Positions 8,701 to 16,674 of a stretch of 64,000 bases of DNA are shown piece by piece. Source of the stretch: a bacterium (GTDB taxonomy: Bacteria; Pseudomonadota; Alphaproteobacteria; Rhodobacterales; Rhodobacteraceae). Under the pieces are notes generated by a model. It saw only the letters and a program-made list of their open reading frames with translations. It had not been told where the DNA came from and ran no database searches. The position numbers and the translations under genes were made by a program. The stretch covers positions 124,001 through 188,000 of the forward strand of contig WGOE01000012.1 of NCBI GenBank assembly GCA_016124195.1. Reading direction: 5' to 3'. Position 1 is the stretch's first letter, and each line of letters begins with the position of its first letter.

Positions 8701-9079
8701 ACCCTATCCCCGCACCGCACCGCACCGCACCGCACCGCACTGCATCGCTGGCGGGCGAGGGGGCCGGGGGGCAGAACCTCGACAGCGACGCCCGGGTCGG
8801 CAAGGCGGACGTACCGATGCAAAAGGCGCGGCACCTTCACATCGCGGGTGGCGGTTTCGGGGGTGACCTCGCGCGCAGCGCCACCAAGGCCAGCACCAGC
8901 GGCAACCAGCCCTTGATCGGTCAGTGGCAAAAACTGTCGATCGCGTGCTGCACCCCCCCCCGGCGCTGCGGTCTCGTGCCAGTCCCCCCGCGCCGTGCGG
9001 ACAAGCGCTAAGCGCCTTGCGGCCCCGCCGGCTTTCAGGCAAGAGCAGACCACGACCCCCAAATCCAAAGGAGATCACG
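8701..9079. other. Intergenic stretch with short repeat and C-tract, no convincing gene
   Basis: About 380 bp between the SDR gene and a small protein gene. Open frames on both strands here are low-complexity Arg/Pro/Gly translations with no family resemblance. Two simple-sequence features are visible: six perfect CGCAC units (8711-8740) and a run of nine C (8953-8961). Confidence 0.6.
8711..8740. repeat. Pentanucleotide tandem repeat, six CGCAC units
   Basis: Six perfect head-to-tail copies of CGCAC start 10 bp after the SDR stop codon. Copy number could vary by slippage. It is not inside a recognised gene. Confidence 0.95.
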
Positions 9080-9247
9080 GTGGACTACAGCAAATCGGGA
9101 TATCCTGCGCAGGACAAGACCGCGCCGCGCCATGTCGATCACACCAAGGGCGCCAAGGCGGTGCCCGAGGCCGAAAAGGCCCGCAAGGCTGAACTCCTCG
9201 CCCGGATGAAAGCCGCGGCCCAGGCGCAAAAGGCCGCCAAGGCCTGA
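9080..9247 (+). CDS. Small basic, Lys/Ala-rich protein of unknown function
   Basis: 55 residues starting at GTG 9080. The start is decided by an excellent ribosome site, AAAGGAGA, ending 6 nt before the GTG; the frame upstream has none. The N-terminus is VDYSKSGYPAQDK; the C-terminal half (EAEKARKAELLARMKAAAQAQKAAKA) would form one charged amphipathic helix. No signal peptide or membrane segment. Short proteins of this type occur as conserved hypotheticals in Rhodobacterales, but I cannot assign a role. It stands alone between the SDR gene and trehalase. Confidence 0.65.
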   Translation: MDYSKSGYPAQDKTAPRHVDHTKGAKAVPEAEKARKAELLARMKAAAQAQKAAKA

Positions 9248-9334
9248 GGCCGATGCCCTTCCGCCCGATCAGGACTTGACGCAGGGGCCCGGCTGGATCA
9301 GACCCAAAGCGATTTGACCGGCACGGGGCAGCGC

Positions 9335-10783
9335 ATGGAACATCTGGACCAGTCCTTGAACGGGCTTTTCGTCGATCTGCACCGGTCGGGCCATTGGCAC
9401 GACCAGAAGGTCATCTCGGACGCCATCCTTCTGGCGCCGGCCGACCAGATCCTCGCGGCCTATCGCGCGGATCTGGCCAAGGGGCCGGTGGACCTCAAGG
9501 CCTTTTTCGCCCGCTGGTTTCGCCCGGTGGGCGGGGCCGAGGGCTACCGCACCAACCAGACCCACAGCCCGACGGACCATATCGCCGCGATCTGGCCGCA
9601 CCTGACGCGGCCCGCCGACGATCCGGCCGAACGCAGCAGCCGCGTCGCGCTGCCGCATCCCTACGTGGTGGTGGGTGGCCGCTTTCAGGAGGCCTATTAC
9701 TGGGACAGCTACTTCACCCAGCTGGGCCTGCTGCGGTCGGGGCAGTTCGACCTCGTCCGCAACATGCTGGACAATTTCGCCTATGCGATCAAGACGATAG
9801 GCCATATCCCGAACGGCTTTCGCAGCTATTTCCTGACCCGCTCGCAGCCGCCCTTCTTTGCCGCCATGGTGCAGGATTACGGCCGCGCGGTGGGCGATCT
9901 GCGCGGCGCCTATGCGACCTATCTGCCGATGATGCAGGCCGAATACCGCTATTTCATGACCTCGCAGCACAATGTCGGCGGTCTTGCCCGCTATTGGGAC
10001 ACCGAGAACACGCCCCGGGTCGAGATGTATGGCACCGATCTTGCCGCCGAGGGCGAGACGCGCCGCCATCCCGACTATTTCCGCGACCTGCGCGCCGCCT
10101 GTGAAAGCGGCTGGGATTTCTCCGCACGCTGGCTGACCGATCCGGCCGATCTGGGGACGATCCGCACGACGCAGCTTTGGGCCATCGACCTCAACTGCCT
10201 GTTGCTGCGCCATGAAGAGATCCTGGCCCAGGCCACCGGCAAGACCCGCTATGTAACGGCCGCCAACACGCGCCGCGCTGCCATCGGCAAGCGGTTCTTC
10301 GACCGCGAGCGCGGCTATTTCTTCGATGTGCAGATCGCCGATGGCGCGGTGGTGCCCGTGACCACCGCCGCAGGGCTTTATGCGCTTTATGCCGGGGCCG
10401 CCTCGCCCGAACAGGCGCGCCGGTCGGTGGAGTGGATGGAGGCGCATCTCTTGAAGCCGGGCGGGCTCCTGACCTCGGATGTGACCTCGGGGCAGCAATG
10501 GGACGCGCCGAACGGCTGGGCGCCCCTGCAATGGATCGCCATTCAGGGCCTGCGCCGTTACGGCTATGACGATCTGGCCGCGGAGTTGCGCCGCTGCTGG
10601 CTGGCCACCTGCGATGCGGTCTTCGCGGCCTCGGGCAAATTCGTCGAGAAGTACAATGTGCTGGACCCGCTGGCCGCTTCGGGCGGGGGGGAATATGCCC
10701 TGCAGGATGGCTTTGGCTGGACGAACGGTGTTTATCTCGATCTTCTGGCAGAGGAATCCGGGGGCGAAACAGGGCTTGGGTGA
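9335..10783 (+). CDS. treA: Trehalase, glycoside hydrolase family 37
   Basis: 482 residues from ATG 9335 (a TTG at 9314 is an in-frame alternative). Hydrolyses alpha,alpha-trehalose to two glucoses by inversion. Both GH37 signatures are present: GGRFQEAYYWDSYF (about 114-127) and QWDAPNGWAPLQW (about 387-399), plus the C-terminal GGGEYALQDGFGWTNGVYLDLL. No signal peptide is seen, so it is probably cytoplasmic (TreF-like location), acting on stored or imported trehalose. The stop codon runs into an 11-bp purine repeat, and the inositol regulator follows 110 bp later on the same strand. Confidence 0.88.
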   Translation: MEHLDQSLNGLFVDLHRSGHWHDQKVISDAILLAPADQILAAYRADLAKGPVDLKAFFARWFRPVGGAEGYRTNQTHSPTDHIAAIWPHLTRPADDPAERSSRVALPHPYVVVGGRFQEAYYWDSYFTQLGLLRSGQFDLVRNMLDNFAYAIKTIGHIPNGFRSYFLTRSQPPFFAAMVQDYGRAVGDLRGAYATYLPMMQAEYRYFMTSQHNVGGLARYWDTENTPRVEMYGTDLAAEGETRRHPDYFRDLRAACESGWDFSARWLTDPADLGTIRTTQLWAIDLNCLLLRHEEILAQATGKTRYVTAANTRRAAIGKRFFDRERGYFFDVQIADGAVVPVTTAAGLYALYAGAASPEQARRSVEWMEAHLLKPGGLLTSDVTSGQQWDAPNGWAPLQWIAIQGLRRYGYDDLAAELRRCWLATCDAVFAASGKFVEKYNVLDPLAASGGGEYALQDGFGWTNGVYLDLLAEESGGETGLG

Positions 10784-10822
10784 AGACGGAAGGAAGACGG
10801 AAGGAAGACAGAAGGAAGACGG
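10782..10822 (+). repeat. 11-bp purine-rich tandem repeat, copy A
   Basis: 3.7 units of GAAGACGGAAG begin inside the trehalase stop codon; the third unit has one change (GAAGACAGAAG). The same unit recurs inverted at 25277-25316 and directly at 52455-52482, each time between genes. Confidence 0.9.
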
Positions 10823-10840
10823 TTTACGTTTGATTTACCG

Positions 10841-10858
10841 TTGGAATATTCGTTCCAA
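10841..10858. promoter_or_regulatory. IolR-type operator upstream of iolR
   Basis: Perfect dyad TTGGAA-N6-TTCCAA, 36 bp before the iolR start. It fits the GGAA-N6-TTCC motif reported for the RpiR-type inositol regulator IolR of Sinorhizobium, and suggests autoregulation. Confidence 0.65.
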
Positions 10859-10893
10859 ACTGTTAGCTTTCCGCAAACCGGACCGGGAGTGCC

Positions 10894-11748
10894 ATGGACC
10901 AGACCAGCCCCACAGACCCAGCCGCGCCGGATCGGATGGCCGCCACGGCCCCCGCGTCGGTCGAGGAATTTCGCGCGCGCCTGGCGCTGGTGATGGACGA
11001 TCTGCCGCGCCGTCTGCGCCAATGCGCCGACTATATCGCGGCCAACACGGACCGGATCGCGGTTTCCACCGTGGCGGAACTGGCCGCCGGGGCCGACGTG
11101 CCGCCCTCGGCCCTGATGCGGTTTTGCCAGATCCTTGGCTTTTCAGGCTTTTCGGAAATGCAGCGCCTGTTCCGCGAGGCCTATGCCCCCGGCTGGCCCG
11201 ACTATGCAACACGGCTCAAGAACCTCAAGGAGGGCGGGGCCGGCAGCCCATCGGCCCTTTTGGGCGAATTCATCGAGGCCGGGCGCCTGTCGCTGGAGGC
11301 CCTGGCGAAATCGGCCGACGAGGCGGCGCTGGCGCAATGCGTGGCGGTGCTGGCTGCGGCGCAAACCGTCCATGTCATAGGCCTGCGCCGTGCCTTTCCA
11401 GTGGCATGCTATCTGGCTTATGTCTTTGAAAAGATGTCAGTTCCGGCAATGCTGCACGACAGTGTCGGCAAGCTCGATCACCGTTTTGCCCTGCGCCCGG
11501 GCGATGCGGTCCTGGCCATCACCTTCGCGCCTTACTCCGAAGAAACCATCGCGCTCGCCCAGGACGCAAGGACGCGGGGCCTGCCGGTTGTGGCGATGAC
11601 CGACCAGCTGACCTCGCCGCTCGCGCGGTTTTCCGATGCGGTGCTGACCGTGCCCGAGGTGGACTTCGGCGCCTTCCGGTCGCTGTCGGCCACCATCGCC
11701 ATGGCCATCGCCCTGGCGGTCGCCGTGGGCTCCGCGCGGGGCGAGTGA
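10894..11748 (+). CDS. iolR: RpiR-family transcriptional regulator of inositol catabolism
   Basis: 284 residues. N-terminal RpiR helix-turn-helix domain (about 22-105; LRQCADYIAANTDRIAVSTVAELAAGADVPPSALMRF) and C-terminal SIS sugar-phosphate-binding domain (about 130-265; VHVIGLRRAFPVACYLAYVFEKM, LAITFAPYSEETI). It lies directly before iolC, with GGAA-N6-TTCC dyads upstream of both genes. In rhizobia the homologous IolR represses iol genes until an inositol-derived phosphorylated intermediate binds the SIS domain; the same is inferred here. Confidence 0.8.
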   Translation: MDQTSPTDPAAPDRMAATAPASVEEFRARLALVMDDLPRRLRQCADYIAANTDRIAVSTVAELAAGADVPPSALMRFCQILGFSGFSEMQRLFREAYAPGWPDYATRLKNLKEGGAGSPSALLGEFIEAGRLSLEALAKSADEAALAQCVAVLAAAQTVHVIGLRRAFPVACYLAYVFEKMSVPAMLHDSVGKLDHRFALRPGDAVLAITFAPYSEETIALAQDARTRGLPVVAMTDQLTSPLARFSDAVLTVPEVDFGAFRSLSATIAMAIALAVAVGSARGE

Positions 11749-11772
11749 AGAATTCGCTTTGCCTTCGCGGAT

Positions 11773-11794
11773 TTTTGGAATAAATATTCCAAAA
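11773..11794. promoter_or_regulatory. IolR-type operator upstream of iolC
   Basis: Perfect dyad with 9-bp arms, TTTTGGAAT and ATTCCAAAA, around a 4-bp AAAT centre; it contains GGAA-N6-TTCC like the site before iolR. It sits 24 bp after the iolR stop and about 75 bp before the iolC start, in an A/T-rich island suited to a promoter. Confidence 0.7.
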
Positions 11795-11867
11795 GAACGG
11801 GCTGAGTCTGTTGCCCCTTCTGGCCCTCGCCACAGCCCGTCCGGCAGGATTTTGGAGATTTTTGCGC

Positions 11868-13814
11868 ATGATGACCCCCGACAGAACCTCTGCCAAGCCG
11901 CTTGACGTCATCACGATCGGCCGCTCTTCGGTGGACCTTTACGGCGCGCAGGTCGGCGGGCGGCTGGAGGACATGGCCTCGTTCCAGAAATACATCGGCG
12001 GCTCGCCCACCAACATGGCGGCGGGCACGGCGCGTCTGGGGCTGAAATCGGCGCTGATCACGCGTGTCGGCGACGAACACATGGGCCGCTTCATCCGCGA
12101 GGAACTGGCCAAGGAAGGTGTGGACACCCGTGGCGTCAAAACCGACCCCGAACGGCTTACCGCATTGGTTCTGCTGGGAATTCGTGATGACAAGCAATTC
12201 CCGCTGATCTTTTACCGGGAAAACTGCGCCGACATGGCGCTGTGCGAGGACGACATCGACGAGGCTTTCATCGCCGAGGCCCGCGCGGTCGTGGCCACCG
12301 GCACGCACCTGTCGCACCCCAAGACCGAGGCCGCGGTTCTGAAGGCGCTGCGGCTGGCACGCAAGCATGGCGCGCGCACGGCGCTCGACATCGACTACCG
12401 GCCCAACCTCTGGGGTCTGGCCGGCCATGGCGATGGCGAAAGCCGTTTCATCGAAAGCGCAAAAGTCACGGCCAAGCTGCAGGCGACGCTCCATCTCTTT
12501 GACCTGATCGTCGGCACGGAAGAGGAATTCCATATCGCGGGCGGCACGACTGACACGATCGCCGCCCTGCGCGCGGTGCGGGCGGTGTCGAACGCCACTT
12601 TGGTATGCAAACGCGGGCCGATGGGGGCTGCCGCCTTCACCGGCGCCATTCCCGACAGTCTGGACGATGGCCAGACCGGGCCCGGCTTTCCGATCGAGGT
12701 TTTCAACGTGCTTGGCGCCGGGGATGGCTTCATGTCGGGGCTGCTCAAGGGCTGGCTTGATGACGAACCCTGGCCGGTGGCGCTGAAATACGCCAATGTC
12801 TGCGGGGCCTTCGCGGTCAGCCGGCATGGCTGCACCCCGGCCTATCCCTCCTGGCAGGAGATGCAGTTTTTCCTCAAGCGCGGCATCGTGACCAAGGCGC
12901 TGCGCAAGGATCTGGCTTTGGAGCAGGTTCACTGGGCCACCAACCGCCGCAAGCGCTGGACCGAGGTCAAGGCCTTCGCCTATGACCACCGCATCCAGCT
13001 GGAGGAGATGCCAGGGGCCACCCCGGAAAAGATTGCGGCTTTCAAGGAGTTGTGCCTTGATGCCACGCTGGACGTGGCCGAAGGTCGCCCGGGCTTTGGC
13101 CTTTTGTGCGACAGCCGGCTTGGGCGCAGTGCGCTGTACCGCGCGGCCGGGCAGGGGCTGTGGATCGGCCGTCCGGTCGAATGGCCCGCCTCGCGTCCCC
13201 TGACGCTCGAGCCCGAGATCGGCCCCGATTTCGGCGGCCTGTCGGAATGGCCCCTGGAGCATGTGGTCAAGGTGCTCTGCTTCTGCCACCCCGACGACAC
13301 CGAGGCGATGCGCACCGCCCAGGAGGACACCGTCTCGCGGCTTTTTGCCGCCTGCCGTCGCAACCGGCTGGAATTCCTGCTGGAAATCATCCCCTCCAAG
13401 GTCGGCCCTGTCGATGACCTGACCAACGCCAGGCTGATCCAGCGCTGGTATGACATTGGCGTCTTTCCCGACTGGTGGAAGCTCGAGCCGATGCAGACCG
13501 CCGCCGCCTGGGAGGCGACCTGTGCGGCCATCGAGGCGAACGATCCGAATGTGCAGGGCATCGTCATCCTGGGCCTTGGCCAGTCCGAGGCTGAACTGGC
13601 GGCCTCGTTCCGGCTGGCGGCGCCCTTCCCGCTGGTGAAGGGCTTTGCCGTCGGCCGCACGATCCACGCCGATGTGGGGCGCGACTGGATGGCCGGACGT
13701 CTGGACGATGCAACCGCGGTCGCCACGATGGCCGCGAATTTCCGCCGCTTGGTCGGCTATTGGGACGAGGCCCGCGCGTCTGTGCAAGACCCGGGCAAGG
13801 GAGAACTGGCATGA
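11868..13814 (+). CDS. iolC: Bifunctional 5-dehydro-2-deoxygluconokinase / DUF2090 aldolase-like protein (fused IolC)
   Basis: 648 residues from ATG 11868, chosen because GGAG lies 10 nt upstream. Residues about 10-325 are a PfkB/ribokinase kinase (YIGGSPTNMAAGTARLG near the N-terminus; catalytic NVLGAGDGFMSGLLKG near 275-290) that phosphorylates 2-deoxy-5-keto-gluconate. Residues about 335-645 are a DUF2090 domain, which is a TIM-barrel aldolase-like unit and probably cleaves the product to malonate semialdehyde and dihydroxyacetone phosphate. This fusion is known in alphaproteobacteria and replaces a separate IolJ. ATGA overlap with iolD. Confidence 0.9.
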   Translation: MMTPDRTSAKPLDVITIGRSSVDLYGAQVGGRLEDMASFQKYIGGSPTNMAAGTARLGLKSALITRVGDEHMGRFIREELAKEGVDTRGVKTDPERLTALVLLGIRDDKQFPLIFYRENCADMALCEDDIDEAFIAEARAVVATGTHLSHPKTEAAVLKALRLARKHGARTALDIDYRPNLWGLAGHGDGESRFIESAKVTAKLQATLHLFDLIVGTEEEFHIAGGTTDTIAALRAVRAVSNATLVCKRGPMGAAAFTGAIPDSLDDGQTGPGFPIEVFNVLGAGDGFMSGLLKGWLDDEPWPVALKYANVCGAFAVSRHGCTPAYPSWQEMQFFLKRGIVTKALRKDLALEQVHWATNRRKRWTEVKAFAYDHRIQLEEMPGATPEKIAAFKELCLDATLDVAEGRPGFGLLCDSRLGRSALYRAAGQGLWIGRPVEWPASRPLTLEPEIGPDFGGLSEWPLEHVVKVLCFCHPDDTEAMRTAQEDTVSRLFAACRRNRLEFLLEIIPSKVGPVDDLTNARLIQRWYDIGVFPDWWKLEPMQTAAAWEATCAAIEANDPNVQGIVILGLGQSEAELAASFRLAAPFPLVKGFAVGRTIHADVGRDWMAGRLDDATAVATMAANFRRLVGYWDEARASVQDPGKGELA

Positions 13815-15637
13815 GCACGATCAGACTGACGGCCGCGCAGGCGATGGTCAAATGGCTTTCGGTTCAGATGACCGAAGACGGAGAGCGGTTCATCGAGGGC
13901 GTCTGGGCCATCTTTGGCCACGGCAATGTGGCGGGTCTGGGCGAGGCTCTGCAGGGCATCGGGGCGGCCCTGCCGACCTGGCGCGGGCAGAACGAACAGA
14001 CCATGGCGCATACCGCGATCGCCTATGCCAAGACGATGAAGCGGCGCCGTGCGATGGCCGTGACCTCGTCGATCGGGCCGGGCGCCTTGAACATGGTCAC
14101 GGCGGCGGCACTGGCCCATGTCAACCGCATCCCGGTGCTCTTGATCCCCGGCGATGTCTTTGCCAACCGCGCCCCGGACCCGGTGCTGCAACAGGTCGAG
14201 GATTTCGACGACGGCACGGTCAGCGCCAATGACTGCTTCCGCCCGGTCAGCCGCTATTACGACCGGATCGCGCGGCCCGAACATATCCTGACCGCCCTGC
14301 CGCGCGCCCTGCGGGTGATGACCGACCCCGCCAACTGCGGCCCGGTGACGCTCGCCTTCTGCCAGGACGTTCAGGCCGAGGCCTATGACTACCCCGAAGC
14401 CTTTTTCGAGCCGCGCACCTGGTACGTCGCGCGCCCCGAACCCGATGCCCGCGAACTCGCCGCCGCCGTGGCCGCGATCCGGGCCGCGCAAAGGCCGCTG
14501 ATCGTGGCCGGCGGCGGAGTGATCTATTCCGGGGCCGAGGCGGCCTTGCTGAACTTTGCCCGCAGCCACAACATTCCGCTGGTCGAAACGCAGGCCGGCA
14601 AGGGCGCGGTGGACTGGGAGGAGGCGCTGCATTTCGGCACTCTGGGCGTTACCGGCACGGACTGCGGCAACAAGGCAGCCGCCGAGGCGGATCTGGTGAT
14701 CGGCGTCGGCACCCGCTATTCCGATTTCACCACGGGCTCGTGGAGCGTTTTTGCCGCGCCGGGCCGCAAGATGCTGTCGATCAACGTGCATGGCTATGAT
14801 GCGGCCAAGCGCGGGGCGATGGGGCTGGTCTCGGACGCCCGGGTGGCGCTGGAAAAGATCGGCGCGGCCCTGGGCGGCCATCGCTTCGCCGATCCAGATT
14901 TCGCGTCCCGCAGCGCCTGGTATGCCACCGTGGACGGCCTGATCGCCCCGCCGGCGGGCAATGACCTGCCAAGCGATGCCCAGGTGATCGGCGCCGTGCA
15001 GCGCAACATCGGCAAGGGCTCGGTCGTCATGAGTGCTGCCGGCTCCATGCCGGGTGCGCTGCACACGCTCTTGCGCAACGCCACCGGCGGCTATCACATG
15101 GAATACGGCTTTTCCTGCATGGGCTACGAGATTGCCGGCGCCATGGGGGTCAAGATGGCGCGCCCTGACGCGGATGTGGTCTGCATGGTGGGCGACGGGT
15201 CCTACATGATGGCCAACAGCGAGCTTGCGACGGCGGTGATGATGGCCTTGCCCTTCACGGTGGTCCTGACCGACAACCGCGGCTTTGGCTGCATCAACCG
15301 GCTGCAGAAGGCGACCGGCGGCGCGCCTTTCAACAACCTCCTGAAGGATGCCTACCACGTCAACGAGCCCGACATCGACTTTGTCGCCCATGCCGGCTCG
15401 ATGGGGGCGCATGTAGTCAAGGCGGGCTCGATTGCCGAACTGGAGGCCGCGATGCGGGCGGCCAAGGGTGCGAAGATCCCCACCGTGATCGTGATCGACA
15501 GCGACCCGATGCGAGGCACCGGGGCGGGCGGCTCATGGTGGGAGGTGGCGGTGCCTGAAGTCTCGGCCCGCAGCGAGGTGCAGGCGGCGCGCAAGAATTA
15601 TGAGGCCGGCAAGGTCCGGCAGCCTCTGGTGAACTGA
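13811..15637 (+). CDS. iolD: 3D-(3,5/4)-trihydroxycyclohexane-1,2-dione acylhydrolase
   Basis: 608 residues starting at the ATG that overlaps the iolC stop. ThDP-dependent enzyme of the acetolactate-synthase superfamily that opens the ring of the inositol-derived diketone to 5-deoxyglucuronate. ThDP domain motif GDGSYMMANSELATAVMMALPFTVV at about 460-485 with the downstream DN; N-terminal catalytic Glu region NEQTMAHTAIAYAKTMKRR. Length agrees with the family (about 600-640). Central gene of the iolC-iolD-iolB transcript. Confidence 0.92.
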   Translation: MSTIRLTAAQAMVKWLSVQMTEDGERFIEGVWAIFGHGNVAGLGEALQGIGAALPTWRGQNEQTMAHTAIAYAKTMKRRRAMAVTSSIGPGALNMVTAAALAHVNRIPVLLIPGDVFANRAPDPVLQQVEDFDDGTVSANDCFRPVSRYYDRIARPEHILTALPRALRVMTDPANCGPVTLAFCQDVQAEAYDYPEAFFEPRTWYVARPEPDARELAAAVAAIRAAQRPLIVAGGGVIYSGAEAALLNFARSHNIPLVETQAGKGAVDWEEALHFGTLGVTGTDCGNKAAAEADLVIGVGTRYSDFTTGSWSVFAAPGRKMLSINVHGYDAAKRGAMGLVSDARVALEKIGAALGGHRFADPDFASRSAWYATVDGLIAPPAGNDLPSDAQVIGAVQRNIGKGSVVMSAAGSMPGALHTLLRNATGGYHMEYGFSCMGYEIAGAMGVKMARPDADVVCMVGDGSYMMANSELATAVMMALPFTVVLTDNRGFGCINRLQKATGGAPFNNLLKDAYHVNEPDIDFVAHAGSMGAHVVKAGSIAELEAAMRAAKGAKIPTVIVIDSDPMRGTGAGGSWWEVAVPEVSARSEVQAARKNYEAGKVRQPLVN

Positions 15638-15694
15638 CGGGGCGGGTCCTGCGGCACGGCTTCACCCCCCGACCGGGCGGCGGGCCGTGCTGGC

Positions 15695-15713
15695 GTATTT
15701 GAACCTGGATGAA
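15695..15713 (+). repeat. GTATTT-N8-ATGAA intergenic motif, copy 1
   Basis: GTATTT, 8 bases, ATGAA, just after a GC-rich stretch and just before the iolB ribosome site. The same spacing recurs at 22542-22560. This resembles a motif I recall after GC-rich hairpins in Rhodobacterales intergenic regions; its role is unknown. Confidence 0.4.
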
Positions 15714-15723
15714 AGGGAAAGAC

Positions 15724-16539
15724 ATGGCCGATCTGCTGCGCAAGCCCAAGGGCAGCCATGGCAAGGTGCATGACATCACGGCCGAGGATGCCGGCTGGGG
15801 CTATGTCGGTTTCGGCCTTTACCGGCTTGAGCCCGGCGCGCGCGCTGCCGAGGCGACCGGCGACCGCGAGGTGATTCTGGTTCTGGTCGAAGGCAAGGCG
15901 CGCATCACCGGCGCGGGGCAGGACTGGGGCGAGATGGGCGATCGGATGAATGTCTTTGAGAAGACGCCGCCGCATTGCCTCTACCTGCCCGGTGGCGTCA
16001 CCTGGGAGGCCCATGCCACCACCGCCTGCACCCTGGCCGTCTGCACGGCGCCCGCGGTCGGCGCCTATCCGGCGCGCCGGCTGGGGCCGGAGGGCATCTC
16101 GATGCTGCCGCGCGGCACCGGCGCCAACACGCGCTTTGTCAACAACATCGCGATGGAGGCGCGCGACGTGGCAGGCTCGCTTCTGGTGACAGAGGTCTTC
16201 ACGCCGCAGGGCAACTGGTCCTCCTATCCCAGCCACCGGCACGACGAGGATGATTTCCCCCGCATGACCTATCTGGAGGAAACCTATTACATGCGGCTCA
16301 ACCCGGCCCAGGGCTTCGGCATCCAGCGCGTCTATACCGAGGATGGCAGTCTGGACGAGACCATGACCGTCAAGAACCATGACGTGACGCTGGTGCCCCG
16401 CGGCCACCATCCCTGCGGCGCGCCCTATGGCTACGAGATGTACTACCTCAACGTCATGGCCGGCCCGATCCGCAAATGGCGCTTTGCCAATGACCCGGAT
16501 CACGACTGGATCTATCGGCGCGACAACCCGACGGCCTGA
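15724..16539 (+). CDS. iolB: 5-deoxy-glucuronate isomerase
   Basis: 271 residues from ATG 15724, preceded by AAAGGGA 5-6 nt upstream; an ATG at 15709 lacks such a site. IolB bicupin that converts 5-deoxyglucuronate to 2-deoxy-5-keto-gluconate, the IolC substrate. Metal-site cupin motif YPSHRHDEDDFPRMTYLEETYYMRLNPAQGFG at about 168-200 is diagnostic. It lies 86 bp after iolD and is the last iol gene here; iolE and inositol dehydrogenase are not in the window. Confidence 0.92.
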   Translation: MADLLRKPKGSHGKVHDITAEDAGWGYVGFGLYRLEPGARAAEATGDREVILVLVEGKARITGAGQDWGEMGDRMNVFEKTPPHCLYLPGGVTWEAHATTACTLAVCTAPAVGAYPARRLGPEGISMLPRGTGANTRFVNNIAMEARDVAGSLLVTEVFTPQGNWSSYPSHRHDEDDFPRMTYLEETYYMRLNPAQGFGIQRVYTEDGSLDETMTVKNHDVTLVPRGHHPCGAPYGYEMYYLNVMAGPIRKWRFANDPDHDWIYRRDNPTA

Positions 16540-16627
16540 TACCCCGCGCAACAAGGCCCCGCGCAACAAGGCGGCGGGCCGCCTGCGCCGTAATTCCTGC
16601 AAAAACACTAACAGGGGTGTGGGGTGG

Positions 16628-16650
16628 GCTGGGGGTGTGAAGCCCCCAGC
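16628..16650. terminator. Terminator-like hairpin between convergent iolB and kup
   Basis: Perfect 8-bp stem GCTGGGGG / CCCCCAGC with a 7-nt loop between the stops of iolB (+) and kup (-). No T-run follows on either side, so intrinsic termination is uncertain. Just upstream is a 14-bp direct repeat (CCGCGCAACAAGGC, about 16543 and 16559). Confidence 0.4.
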
Positions 16651-16674
16651 CGGGTCCGCCATGCGCCAGCGGCT

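Noticed and set aside
8628-9078. Minus-strand frames in 8628-9078 as a pseudogene broken at the C9 tract
   Set aside because: Neither frame on either side of the tract resembles a known protein, so there is no support for a broken gene.
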